Positions 8,802-18,193 of a stretch of DNA of 64,000 nt are shown one piece after another. The stretch lies in NCBI RefSeq assembly GCF_020510565.1, contig NZ_CP075189.1, positions 744,001-808,000 of the forward strand, written 5' to 3'. Position numbers and translations under genes: made by a program. The notes under the pieces were generated by a model, which did not search any database, was not told the origin of the DNA, and saw nothing but the letters and a program-made list of their open reading frames with translations. Each line of letters opens with the position of its first letter. Position 1 is the stretch's first letter. The stretch comes from Ferribacterium limneticum (lineage in GTDB: Bacteria > Pseudomonadota > Gammaproteobacteria > Burkholderiales > Rhodocyclaceae).

Positions 8802-10097
8802 TTACTTCGGACGTTTGTCGATAACCCGTTTGGCCTTGCCGATCGAGCGCTCGACACCACCTTCTTCGACGATGTCGATCTTGGCCGAGATGCCGATGTA
8901 GGACTTGATGTGGTGCTGCAGGTCGTGCGCCACGAATTCCTTCTCGGCGCCGCTGGCAAACTGGAACTCCGGCTTCAGCTCGACATTGACCTTCATCGAA
9001 TCAAGGTGGCCGTCGCGGCTGACTTCGATGACGTAGTGCGGCGACAGCTTTGGCTGCTTGAGGATCAGTTCCTCGATCTGCGACGGGAAGACATTGACGC
9101 CGCGGATGATCAGCATGTCGTCCGAGCGGCCGGTGATCTTGCCGATCCGGCGCATGCTGCGCGAGGTTGGCGCCAGCAGGCGGGTCAGGTCGCGCGTCCG
9201 GTAGCGGATGACCGGCATCGCTTCCTTGGTCAGCGAGGTGAACACCAGTTCGCCCTGGCTGCCTTCGGGCAGCACTTCGCCGGTCACCGGGTCGATGATT
9301 TCCGGGTAGAAGTGGTCTTCCCAAATGACCGGGCCGTCCTTGCTTTCGGCGCATTCGTTGGCGACGCCCGGGCCGATCACTTCGGACAGGCCATAGATGT
9401 CGATGGCGTCAATGCCGAAAGCCTTTTCGATCTCGCCGCGCATGGCGTCGGTCCACGGTTCGGCGCCGTGGATGCCGATGCGCAGCTCGGTGCTGCGCGG
9501 ATCGATGCCCTGACGGCGGAACTCGTCGGCAATGTTGAGCATGTACGACGGCGTCACCATGATGATGTTGGGCTTGAAATCGCAGATCAGCTGGACCTGC
9601 TTTTCGGTCTGCCCGCCGGACATCGGGATCACCGTGCAACCGAGCCGCTCGGCGCCGTAGTGGGCGCCCAGGCCGCCGGTGAACAGGCCGTAGCCATAGG
9701 CGACATGGACGATGTCGCCGGGCCGGCCACCTGAGGCGTAGATCGAGCGGGCGATCAGGTCGGCCCAGGTGTCGATGTCCTTCAGCGTGTAACCGACGAC
9801 GGTCGGCTTGCCCGTCGTGCCGCTCGAGGCGTGAATGCGGGCCACCTTTTCGCGCGGCACGGCGAACATGTTGTACGGGTAGTTGTCGCGCAGGTCCTGC
9901 TTGGTGGTGAACGGAAACTTGGCGAGGTCGGCCAGCGATTTGAGGTCATCCGGATGGACGCCGGCCGCGTCGAATTTGGCTTTGTAATACGGCACGTTGT
10001 GGTAAACGTGGTTCAGCGTCCACTTCAGGCGCTCGGTTTGCAGGGCGACGATTTCGTCGCGGCTGGCGTTTTCTATGGCGTGCAGGCCCAGGCTCAT
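8802..10097 (-). CDS. paaK: Phenylacetate-CoA ligase (PaaK)
   Basis: Adenylate-forming enzyme that activates phenylacetate with ATP and CoA. 431 residues, normal for PaaK. P-loop ASSGTTGKPTVVGYT, the adenylation motif IYGLSEVIGPG, the hinge aspartate RSDDMLIIRGVNVFP and the C-terminal lysine region SIGKAKRVIDKRPK are present. Start chosen at 10097, where GGGAGAGAATA precedes the ATG; a longer frame to 10163 has no such site. No other paa genes are visible, so it may serve an anaerobic aromatic pathway or indolepyruvate-derived aryl acids. Confidence 0.95.
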   Translation of the reverse strand: MSLGLHAIENASRDEIVALQTERLKWTLNHVYHNVPYYKAKFDAAGVHPDDLKSLADLAKFPFTTKQDLRDNYPYNMFAVPREKVARIHASSGTTGKPTVVGYTLKDIDTWADLIARSIYASGGRPGDIVHVAYGYGLFTGGLGAHYGAERLGCTVIPMSGGQTEKQVQLICDFKPNIIMVTPSYMLNIADEFRRQGIDPRSTELRIGIHGAEPWTDAMRGEIEKAFGIDAIDIYGLSEVIGPGVANECAESKDGPVIWEDHFYPEIIDPVTGEVLPEGSQGELVFTSLTKEAMPVIRYRTRDLTRLLAPTSRSMRRIGKITGRSDDMLIIRGVNVFPSQIEELILKQPKLSPHYVIEVSRDGHLDSMKVNVELKPEFQFASGAEKEFVAHDLQHHIKSYIGISAKIDIVEEGGVERSIGKAKRVIDKRPK

Positions 10098-10171
10098 TAT
10101 TCTCTCCCTCTGGAACCGCGAATTCTGAAGCGGCAGCCGGGGAGGGCGGTTGAGGCAGATCAACTACGCCC

Positions 10172-10208
10172 GTTTTTAATTTTGGCCCATTTTTCCGGTT
10201 GACCGTAG
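10172..10208 (+). repeat. Dispersed ~35-bp element, copy 4 (between paaK and MATE genes)
   Basis: Reads TTTTTAATTTTGGCCCA, TTTTT, then CCGGTTGACCGTAG. It lies in the 179-bp divergent gap upstream of both paaK and the MATE gene. Confidence 0.8.
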
Positions 10209-10276
10209 CAAGCCCGGTTGGCCGGGGAAACCGGCCGGCGGGGCCGACTGGCCGCGTTATGCGACAATCCTGCCCC

Positions 10277-11617
10277 ATGTTTCGCGCCGCCGCGCGTGGC
10301 CTTATAGCCCACGCCCTCCCCATTCTGATCGCCCAGTTGTCCTCCATCGGCATGATGGTGGTCGATACCGCCGTGCTCGGCCATGTCAGCTCGCTCGATC
10401 TGGCCGCCGTGGCGATCGGTGGCGGCATCCACGTTTCGGTTGTCTTCGCGCTGGTTGGGATTCTGCAGGCGGTGTCGCCGGTCGTCGCCCACCTGCACGG
10501 CGCCGGGCGCGATGACGAAGTGGCTGGCGTTCTCCAGCAAGGCTTCTGGCTGGCCATGTTGCTTGCCGTGCCGGGCATCCTGTTCCTGACCCATCCCGGC
10601 GCCGTGCTCGGGATGGCCGACATGGATGCGGCGGTCGACGCCAAGGTTCGGGAATACCTGTCGCTGCTCGCCTGGAGCCTGCCGGCGGCCCTGTTCTACC
10701 GGACGTTCTGGGCTTTTTGCAATGCGCTGGGCAAGCCGCGCGTGCTCATGGGCATCGGGCTGTTCAGTCTGGCTCTGCACGCCCTGCTGGCTTGGGGCTT
10801 CGCCCTGCAAGGCTGGCTCGGCGCGCCACTCGGCGTCGCCGGGTGCGCGTTGTCCAATATCCTGATCGGCTGGCTGGCCTGCATCAGTGGTGCAGCCTAT
10901 CTGGCTTTCGGGCCGCTCGGCCGGCGCTATCGGCCGTTTTCCAACTGGCAGTCGCCGAACTGGGCGGCTTGGCGTGAGTTGCTGCGTATCGGCGTCCCGA
11001 TGGGCTTGTCCAATCTGGTCGAAATTACCTCGTTCACACTGATCGCGCTGTTTGTCGCTTCGCTCGGGGCGACCGTGGTGGCTGGCCATCGCATCGTCGC
11101 CAACCTGTCGGCCCTGATCTACATGATGCCGCTGTCGCTCGGCATCGCCACCATGGTCGCTGTGGGTCAGGCGGTGGGGGCGCACGACGCGGCGCGGGCG
11201 CGGGCGACGATCCGCGCCGGGCTGATCCTGGCCGGCGCCTCGTCTTCCGTCGTCGGTCTCCTGCTCTGGCTCAGCGCCGAACCGTTGGTTGCCGCTTATA
11301 CCGACGACCCGGCGGTGCGTGCCGTGGCCCTGAGCCTGATCATCTATGTCGCCATCTATCAGTTTTTCGATGCGCTGCAGACCATTGCTGGCCACGTTTT
11401 GCGGGCCTATCGGGTGACTTTCGTGCCGATGCTCGTGCAGATTTTCTGCTTCTGGGGCATCGGTCTGCTCGGCGGCGCCTGGCTCTGTTATCGCTGGTCA
11501 ACGCCACTTGGCGTGGCCGGTTTCTGGCTGGGCGCCGCGCTCAGTCTGCTACTCGCTGCAGCCATGCTGCTGCCCTTGTTGCGCAAGGTGATGCTGGCCT
11601 CTGAATCAACGCCGTAA
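10277..11617 (+). CDS. MATE-family multidrug/cation antiporter (NorM-like)
   Basis: About 446 residues with twelve predicted transmembrane helices in two homologous halves, the length and hydropathy of MATE efflux proteins. N-terminal signature LPILIAQLSSIGMMVVDTAVLG and second-half GVPMGLSNLVEITSFTLIALFV fit the NorM branch. Start set at 10277 (MFRAAARGLIAHALPIL), as the stretch upstream is low-hydropathy and overlaps the repeat; an ATG at 10259 is an alternative. Substrates are unknown. Confidence 0.9.
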   Translation: MFRAAARGLIAHALPILIAQLSSIGMMVVDTAVLGHVSSLDLAAVAIGGGIHVSVVFALVGILQAVSPVVAHLHGAGRDDEVAGVLQQGFWLAMLLAVPGILFLTHPGAVLGMADMDAAVDAKVREYLSLLAWSLPAALFYRTFWAFCNALGKPRVLMGIGLFSLALHALLAWGFALQGWLGAPLGVAGCALSNILIGWLACISGAAYLAFGPLGRRYRPFSNWQSPNWAAWRELLRIGVPMGLSNLVEITSFTLIALFVASLGATVVAGHRIVANLSALIYMMPLSLGIATMVAVGQAVGAHDAARARATIRAGLILAGASSSVVGLLLWLSAEPLVAAYTDDPAVRAVALSLIIYVAIYQFFDALQTIAGHVLRAYRVTFVPMLVQIFCFWGIGLLGGAWLCYRWSTPLGVAGFWLGAALSLLLAAAMLLPLLRKVMLASESTP

Positions 11618-11753
11618 TTATGAATTTCGGCGTGTCGCGATTGTTTGCGTCTGTGGTAAGATTTTGAGTTCAAGCCGGTATAACCGGGTGGGGTCGGGGG
11701 AAGTTTCGGCCACTGCTCATTGCTCGCAACTCAACTAAACGCAAGGAAAGCGC

Positions 11754-12914
<1,161 letters not shown>

Positions 12915-12925
12915 GGAGCTATTGA

Positions 12926-13819
12926 ATGTCCATTTTCATCAATAAGAACACCCGCATCATCACCCAGGGCATCACCGGCAAGACCGGCCAGTTCCATACG
13001 GAAAAGTGCCAGGAATACGCCAACGGCAAGGAATGCTTCGTTGCTGGCGTGAACCCGAAGAAGGCTGGCGAAAGCATCTTCAATATTCCTATCTTCGGCT
13101 CCGTCAAGGAAGCTGCGGCCGAAACCGGTGCCACCGTTTCCGTCATCTACGTGCCGCCCCCGGGTGCTGCCGCTGCGATCTGGGAAGCCGTTGAGGCCGA
13201 CCTCGATCTGGCCATCTGTATCACCGAAGGCATCCCTGTCCGCGACATGCTCATCCTGCGCAACAAGATGAAGGCCAAGGAAGCTGCCGGCGGCAAGAAG
13301 ACCCTGCTGCTCGGCCCGAACTGCCCCGGTCTGATCACCCCGGACGAAGTGAAGATCGGCATCATGCCAGGTCACATCCACCGCAAGGGTCGCATCGGCG
13401 TCGTTTCCCGTTCCGGCACCCTGACCTACGAAGCCGTTGGTCAGCTGACCGAAATCGGTCTCGGCCAGTCGTCTGCCGTCGGTATCGGTGGTGACCCGAT
13501 CAACGGTCTGAAGCACATCGACGTCATGAAGGCTTTCAACGACGATCCGGATACCGACGCCGTCATCATGATCGGCGAAATCGGCGGTCCTGACGAAGCC
13601 GAAGCCGCCATGTGGTGCAAGGAAAACATGAAGAAGCCGATCGTTGGCTTCATCGCTGGTGTTACCGCTCCGGCCGGCAAGCGCATGGGTCACGCTGGTG
13701 CGTTGATCTCCGGCGGTGCCGACACGGCTGATGCCAAGCTGGAAATCATGGAAGCCTGTGGCTTCACCGTGACGCGCAACCCGTCCGAAATGGCCAAGCT
13801 GCTCAAGGCCTTGCTGTAA
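12926..13819 (+). CDS. sucD: Succinyl-CoA synthetase alpha subunit (SucD)
   Basis: Alpha chain, 297 residues. It starts MSIFINKNTRIITQGITGKTG (CoA-binding Rossmann fold), with the PPPGAAAAIWEA loop and the phosphohistidine region MGHAGALISGG near residue 250. AAGGAGCTATTGA upstream gives a clear ribosome site. It closes the sucCD operon; a strong intrinsic terminator follows at 13840. Confidence 0.98.
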   Translation: MSIFINKNTRIITQGITGKTGQFHTEKCQEYANGKECFVAGVNPKKAGESIFNIPIFGSVKEAAAETGATVSVIYVPPPGAAAAIWEAVEADLDLAICITEGIPVRDMLILRNKMKAKEAAGGKKTLLLGPNCPGLITPDEVKIGIMPGHIHRKGRIGVVSRSGTLTYEAVGQLTEIGLGQSSAVGIGGDPINGLKHIDVMKAFNDDPDTDAVIMIGEIGGPDEAEAAMWCKENMKKPIVGFIAGVTAPAGKRMGHAGALISGGADTADAKLEIMEACGFTVTRNPSEMAKLLKALL

Positions 13820-13839
13820 AATTCGAGCCTAGCTCAACC

Positions 13840-13870
13840 AAAAAGGCGGGCCGCGTGTCCGCCTTTTTTT
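13840..13870 (+). terminator. Intrinsic terminator after sucCD
   Basis: Stem AAAAAGGCGG/CCGCCTTTTT with a 9-base loop and a run of seven Ts, 20 bp after the sucD stop. It ends 13 bp before the TerC start. Confidence 0.88.
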
Positions 13871-13882
13871 CGCCTGGTTTTT

Positions 13883-14584
13883 ATGGAACTTGATTTAACT
13901 TCTGCCGTTTTCTGGGTCGCCGTCGGCCAGATCATCCTGATCGACATCGTGCTCTCTGGTGACAACGCCGTGGTCATTGCGCTGGCCTGCCGCAATCTTT
14001 CCCCCGAACAGCGCCGCACCGGCATTTTTTGGGGCGTGGCCGGCGCCGTCAGCCTGCGCGTTGTGCTCACGGTATTTGCCGCGCTGGTCATGAACCTGCC
14101 GTGGCTCAAGCTCGTCGGCGGCCTGCTGCTGGTGTGGATTGCCGTCAAGCTTATGCTGCCCGAGGATGAGGAGGGGCATGATATCGAGTCTTCGGCGAAT
14201 CTTTGGGGGGCGGTGAAAACCATCGTTGTCGCCGATTTCGTCATGAGCCTGGACAACGTGATTGCCGTTGCCGGCGCCGCTCACGGCAGTCTGGCGCTGC
14301 TGCTCTTCGGGCTGGCGGTCAGCATCCCGCTGATTGTCTGGTCGAGCCAACTGATCCTGCACTGGATGGAGCGATTTCCGTCCATCGTCCTGCTTGGCGC
14401 TGCCTTGCTCGGCTACGTTGCCGGGCAAATGATTTTTTCCGATCCCGGCGTCACTGCCATCCTGCCGCAGTTGCCGGATTGGTCGGCCAAGGTAGCCGGA
14501 ATCGTCGGCGCGTTACTGGTTGTTATCGTCGGCCGCTGGCTGGAAAAACGGATTCTCGCCCGCCAGGACGTCACTATCGTATAA
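13883..14584 (+). CDS. TerC/YjbE-family integral membrane protein
   Basis: 233 residues, about seven transmembrane helices. It has the two TerC signature repeats, each with a conserved Asp and Asn in the membrane: IVLSGDNAVVIALA (about residue 24) and FVMSLDNVIAVAGAA (about residue 120). Members of this family (YjbE, Alx, TerC) are linked to metal handling, notably manganese export; the substrate here is not shown. No tellurite-resistance genes are nearby. Separated from sucD by a terminator. Confidence 0.88.
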   Translation: MELDLTSAVFWVAVGQIILIDIVLSGDNAVVIALACRNLSPEQRRTGIFWGVAGAVSLRVVLTVFAALVMNLPWLKLVGGLLLVWIAVKLMLPEDEEGHDIESSANLWGAVKTIVVADFVMSLDNVIAVAGAAHGSLALLLFGLAVSIPLIVWSSQLILHWMERFPSIVLLGAALLGYVAGQMIFSDPGVTAILPQLPDWSAKVAGIVGALLVVIVGRWLEKRILARQDVTIV

Positions 14585-14593
14585 GGGAAAATC

Positions 14594-15550
14594 GTGGCCT
14601 TGTTTCTTTCGGAAAATGACGTAAAAAACCTGTTGACCGTGGAAATGGCGCTTGAGGCAGTCGAGTCCGCACATCGCGACCTGGCCAGCGGTCAGGCCAT
14701 CGATACCCCGCGGGCGCGCAGCCGCCTGCCGCAGACGGTGCTCCATATCTTGCAGGGGGCGCTCCCGGCGCAGGGCGTGATCGGCTACAAGGCGTATACC
14801 AGCAACAAGAGCGGCAACCGTTTTCTGGTCCATCTGTTTGATGCTGCGACCGGGCGGCTCAAGGCCGTTATCGAGGCCGACTATCTGGGCATGATCCGCA
14901 CCGGTGCGGCGAGCGGTGTCGCGGCCCGCTGGCTGGCCCGGCCCGATGCCAGCGTGGCCGGTGTGTTCGGCGCTGGCTGGCAGGCCGAAGGCCATGTCCG
15001 GGCAATCTGCGCCGCCTTGCCGCTCGAACGTGTCAAGGTATTCAGCCGCAAGGCCGACAAGCTGCAGGACTTCTGTCGGCGCATGAGCGAAACGACAGGT
15101 GTTGCCGTCGAGCCAGCCGAAAGCGCCGAGGAAACGGTGCGCGGCAGCGATCTGATCGGGACGGTGACGACGGCGGCGCTGCCTTTGTTTGATGCCGCAT
15201 GGTTGGAACCCGGGGCACACGTCAATGCCGCCGGATCCAATTCACTGATTCGCCAGGAGCTGTCCGAGGCGGCCGTCAGGCGCTGCGACCTCATCACTGT
15301 CGATGCTGTGCCGACGGCGCTGGCCGAGGCTGGTGATCTGTTGCCCTTGCTCGAGAAAGGCCGACTGCATGCCCGGCAATTAGTGGAGCTGGGCGAGGTG
15401 ATTGTCGGGCGTCATGCCGGACGGACATCGGTGGAGCAGATCACGCTGTTCGAGTCGCAGGGGATGGCCATTCAGGATCTTGCTGTCGCGCTGCGGGTGC
15501 TGGCCGCCGCCGAGGCCAGCGGGCTGGGTCAGCCCATACCGATGGAATGA
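14594..15550 (+). CDS. Ornithine cyclodeaminase / mu-crystallin family protein
   Basis: 318-residue NAD(P)-dependent enzyme of the OCD family. The Rossmann motif VFGAGWQAEGHVRAI (near residue 127) and family stretches YKAYTSNKSGNRFLVHLFD and GMIRTGAASGVAARWLA are present. Start is GTG at 14594. The family covers ornithine cyclodeaminase, alanine dehydrogenase and ketimine reductases; sequence alone does not decide between them. It follows TerC by 9 bp and may share its transcript. The last codons overlap a small open frame that bridges to the PP2C gene. Confidence 0.88.
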   Translation: MALFLSENDVKNLLTVEMALEAVESAHRDLASGQAIDTPRARSRLPQTVLHILQGALPAQGVIGYKAYTSNKSGNRFLVHLFDAATGRLKAVIEADYLGMIRTGAASGVAARWLARPDASVAGVFGAGWQAEGHVRAICAALPLERVKVFSRKADKLQDFCRRMSETTGVAVEPAESAEETVRGSDLIGTVTTAALPLFDAAWLEPGAHVNAAGSNSLIRQELSEAAVRRCDLITVDAVPTALAEAGDLLPLLEKGRLHARQLVELGEVIVGRHAGRTSVEQITLFESQGMAIQDLAVALRVLAAAEASGLGQPIPME

Positions 15551-15756
15551 GGTTTGACCGAAACGTGGCGACAGGTAAGAATGGCAAGGTTTTATGTTCC
15601 CGAAACGATTGGGGGACAGCCATCGGCGGAGGAAAAATGTTCGGGGCTGCGGGGAGAAGGGCAGATCAACGTCGCGGGATACGAGTTGTCCCGTTGATGC
15701 CGCACGTCGAAAAGCCAGCCTTGGACACGTGTGCTTTGACCGGGTTGGCCCAATGA
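15547..15756 (+). CDS. Doubtful small ORF bridging OCD and PP2C genes
   Basis: A 69-residue frame whose ATG overlaps the OCD stop (ATGA at 15547) and whose stop overlaps the PP2C start (ATGA at 15753). The double overlap would suit translational coupling. The product (MRFDRNVATGKNGKV at the start; basic, no hydrophobic segment) resembles nothing I recognise and has a composition like out-of-frame sequence. It could be chance in an otherwise 202-bp gap. Confidence 0.2.
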   Translation: MRFDRNVATGKNGKVLCSRNDWGTAIGGGKMFGAAGRRADQRRGIRVVPLMPHVEKPALDTCALTGLAQ

Positions 15757-16574
15757 GACTGGCCGACGCCCTGGAAATGGTGACGCGCACCGATCCGGGC
15801 ATGATCCGTTCGCACAATGAGGATGCCATCTATGCCGATGCCGGACTGGGCGTCGCCATCCTGGCCGATGGAATGGGCGGTTACAACGCCGGCGAGGTGG
15901 CGAGCGGACTGGCGACGACCCGTCTGGCCGAGGATGTGGCCGCCATCATCAATTCTCCCGCCGTTCTGACGAGGGGCCTGCACGATTCAGCAAGTGTCGA
16001 GGCGCATATCGTCAATGAGGTGAAGGCGGCCAATCTGGCCATCTTCAATGCGGCGCAAGGCTGTTCGCAATACACGGGGATGGGGACGACGCTCGTTATG
16101 GCGTGGTTTTACAACAACCGGATGAGTGTCGCGCATGTCGGCGACTCGCGCCTGTATCGCTTGCGCGGCGAATGTTTCGAGCAACTGACCCGCGATCATT
16201 CCCTCTTACAGGAACAGCTTGATAATGGCATGATTACTGCTGAACAGGCTCGGTATGCGGAAAACCGGAATCTGGTGACGCGAGCGCTCGGGGTGGATCC
16301 TGATGTCGAGGTCGAGGTTCATGATTTCGACGTTTTTCCGGGTGATATCGTGATGCTTTGCTCGGACGGTCTGAACGATATGATCGAAGATGACGAGATT
16401 GCGGTAACCCTGCTCACCCTGCGCGGAAATTTGGCGTTGGCGGCAGATCATCTGGTGCACATGTCCAACGCCCATGGCGGACGAGACAATGTGTCGGTCA
16501 TACTGGTCAAGGTGGTGGGCGATTTTGCTTCGCCCAAGGGTTGGTGGCAGCGGCTGCTGGCCCGTTTGCAGTGA
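15753..16574 (+). CDS. PP2C-type serine/threonine phosphatase (Stp1/PppA-like)
   Basis: Cytoplasmic metal-dependent protein phosphatase, 273 residues. All metal-site motifs are present: SHNEDAIYAD, ILADGMGGYNAGEVAS, VGDSRLYRLRG, LCSDGLNDMIEDDE and GGRDNVSVILV. An upstream in-frame extension to 15594 is arginine-rich and lacks family similarity, so the ATG at 15753 is preferred although it has no clear ribosome site. An FHA protein is encoded 15 bp downstream, a pairing typical of phospho-Ser/Thr signalling modules. No Ser/Thr kinase is visible in the window. Confidence 0.92.
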   Translation: MRLADALEMVTRTDPGMIRSHNEDAIYADAGLGVAILADGMGGYNAGEVASGLATTRLAEDVAAIINSPAVLTRGLHDSASVEAHIVNEVKAANLAIFNAAQGCSQYTGMGTTLVMAWFYNNRMSVAHVGDSRLYRLRGECFEQLTRDHSLLQEQLDNGMITAEQARYAENRNLVTRALGVDPDVEVEVHDFDVFPGDIVMLCSDGLNDMIEDDEIAVTLLTLRGNLALAADHLVHMSNAHGGRDNVSVILVKVVGDFASPKGWWQRLLARLQ

Positions 16575-16589
16575 TATGAGGAAGGCAAG

Positions 16590-17294
16590 ATGGCAAAACT
16601 GATCCTTTCTATGGATGGCTTGGTGCTCAAGGAGATTCAGCTCAACCAGGAGCGCCTGACCATTGGCCGCAAGCCACAGAACGACATCCAGATCGACAAT
16701 CTGGCGATCTCCGGCGAGCACGCCGTGGTTGTCACCATTCTTGCTGATTCCTTCCTCGAGGACCTCAATAGCACCAACGGCACGCTGGTCAATGGTCAAC
16801 CGATCAAGAAGCATTTCCTGCGCAACAACGACATCATCGAGCTGGGCAAGTACAAGCTCAAGTACATGGCCGACCTGCAGGCGGGGGCGGCGGCCAGTGA
16901 TTTTGAAAAGAACGCGGCGATCCGTTCGGGTTCGCTCAAGCTGCCTTCCGAGCTGCAACTGGCACCGACGGAAAACATGAGCCGATCCAGCATCGGCATG
17001 GCCTCCCAGCCCAAGGCGCCGGTGCCCGGCATGGCGGCGGCCATCCAACTCTTGAATGGTCCGAATGCCGGCAAGGAACTGGATCTGACCAAGACGCTGA
17101 CGACGCTGGGCAAGCCCGGCTTGCAGGTGGCGGTGATTGCCAAGCGGCCGCATGGTTATTTCATTACGCATGTCGAAGGGCGGCAGTTCCCCGTCGTCAA
17201 TGGCAAGGCGCTCGATGCGCAGGCTGTTCCGCTGGGCGACCATGATGTGATTGAGATCGCCGGCATCAAGATGGAGTTTTTCCTCAAGCACTGA
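16590..17294 (+). CDS. Protein with two FHA-like phosphopeptide-binding domains
   Basis: 234 residues. The first FHA domain (about residues 20-95) has the canonical TIGRKPQNDIQID, ISGEHAVV, STNGTLVNG pattern that binds phosphothreonine. A second, more degenerate FHA-like domain (about residues 150-234) has LNGPNAGKELDLTK, FITHVEGRQFPVVNGK and GDHDVIEIAGIKMEFF. A linker with a short Ser/Met stretch joins them. AGGAAGGCAAG upstream is a good ribosome site. Probably the read-out partner of the adjacent PP2C phosphatase. Confidence 0.88.
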   Translation: MAKLILSMDGLVLKEIQLNQERLTIGRKPQNDIQIDNLAISGEHAVVVTILADSFLEDLNSTNGTLVNGQPIKKHFLRNNDIIELGKYKLKYMADLQAGAAASDFEKNAAIRSGSLKLPSELQLAPTENMSRSSIGMASQPKAPVPGMAAAIQLLNGPNAGKELDLTKTLTTLGKPGLQVAVIAKRPHGYFITHVEGRQFPVVNGKALDAQAVPLGDHDVIEIAGIKMEFFLKH

Positions 17295-17409
17295 GCGCGT
17301 GTTTTTTGGCCGGGGACTGGGCCGGTTTGGGGGTGGAGCGTTACAATCCGCGTCGGCCAGTACCCGGGGAATCCGCAGACGGCCCAACTTTTCGGCAGGC
17401 CCAACAAGC

Positions 17410-18177
17410 ATGAAGCTTCGCGTACTTGGTTGCAGTGGCGGCATCGGTGGCAGGCACCAACGAACCACCTCTTTTCTCGTTGACCACGACATCCTGATCG
17501 ATGCCGGTACCGGCATCACCGACTTGTCGATAGCCGAACTGGCCGCGATCGACCACGTTTTCCTGACCCATGCACACCTTGATCACATCGCTGCGTTGCC
17601 GATGATGATCGATACCGTGGCCGATCGCCGCGACAGGCCGCTGACCGTTTACGGCACGCCGGCGGTGCTCGATAGCCTGCGCCAGCATATTTTCAACTGG
17701 GCGATCTGGCCTGATTTTTCGACCGTACCATCGACTGAGCGGCCCTTCATGCGCTATCGCAGCATCGAGTTGGCCGAAACGGTCACCTTTGCAGGACGCC
17801 ACGTTTCGGCTTTGCCGGCTGATCACACCGTTCCCGCCGTCGGCTATCGACTCGATTCCGGTGCCGCCAGCCTGGTTTTTTCCGGCGATACCGGCCCGTG
17901 CGATGCTTTCTGGCAAGCCGTGAATGCGATCCCGAATCTGCGTCACCTGATTGTCGAATGCGCTTTCCCCAACCATGAGGCGCGCTTGGCCGAACTGTCC
18001 AGGCACTACTGGCCAGAGATGCTGGCGGCAGAACTGAAAAAAATGACGCATCCGTGCCAGATCCACATCACGCATCTGAAGCCCGGGCAGGTCGAGGCCA
18101 CCATGGAAGAAATCAACCGCTGTCTTCAGGCTTTCTCGCCCGGCATGCTGCAGAACAACCAGATTCTAGAGCTCTGA
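17410..18177 (+). CDS. Metallo-beta-lactamase-fold hydrolase (class II cyclic nucleotide phosphodiesterase-like)
   Basis: 255 residues with a dinuclear zinc site HAHLDHIAALP (about residue 55), a later His in ALPADHTVPAVGY, Asp in FSGDTGPCDAFW and a final His in IHITHLKPGQ. The arrangement is like RNase Z-like and class II cAMP/cGMP phosphodiesterases (3',5'-cyclic-nucleotide type). Start chosen at 17410 (MKLRVLGCSGGIGG), the beginning of the fold. It sits between FHA and HD-GYP genes, hinting at a nucleotide second-messenger role, but the substrate is not shown. Confidence 0.82.
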   Translation: MKLRVLGCSGGIGGRHQRTTSFLVDHDILIDAGTGITDLSIAELAAIDHVFLTHAHLDHIAALPMMIDTVADRRDRPLTVYGTPAVLDSLRQHIFNWAIWPDFSTVPSTERPFMRYRSIELAETVTFAGRHVSALPADHTVPAVGYRLDSGAASLVFSGDTGPCDAFWQAVNAIPNLRHLIVECAFPNHEARLAELSRHYWPEMLAAELKKMTHPCQIHITHLKPGQVEATMEEINRCLQAFSPGMLQNNQILEL

Positions 18178-18193
18178 CCGGGCACTATCCTTC

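Noticed and set aside
10160..11395. 411-residue - strand frame antisense to the MATE gene
   Set aside because: Low-complexity, Gln/Arg-rich shadow of a clear membrane transporter.
11618..11753. Possible riboswitch or leader hairpin upstream of sucC
   Set aside because: GC-rich but no known riboswitch core or paired structure could be drawn; only the ribosome site is supported.
14618..14642. GGAAAATGACGTAAAAAACC followed by TGTTGACCGT near the start of the OCD gene, resembling pieces of the dispersed element
   Set aside because: The core is incomplete (no CCGG before TTGACCGT) and the A-tract is on the wrong side; treated as chance.
16206..17519. 437-residue - strand frame antisense to PP2C and FHA genes
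   Set aside because: No domain signature and spans two solid + strand genes.
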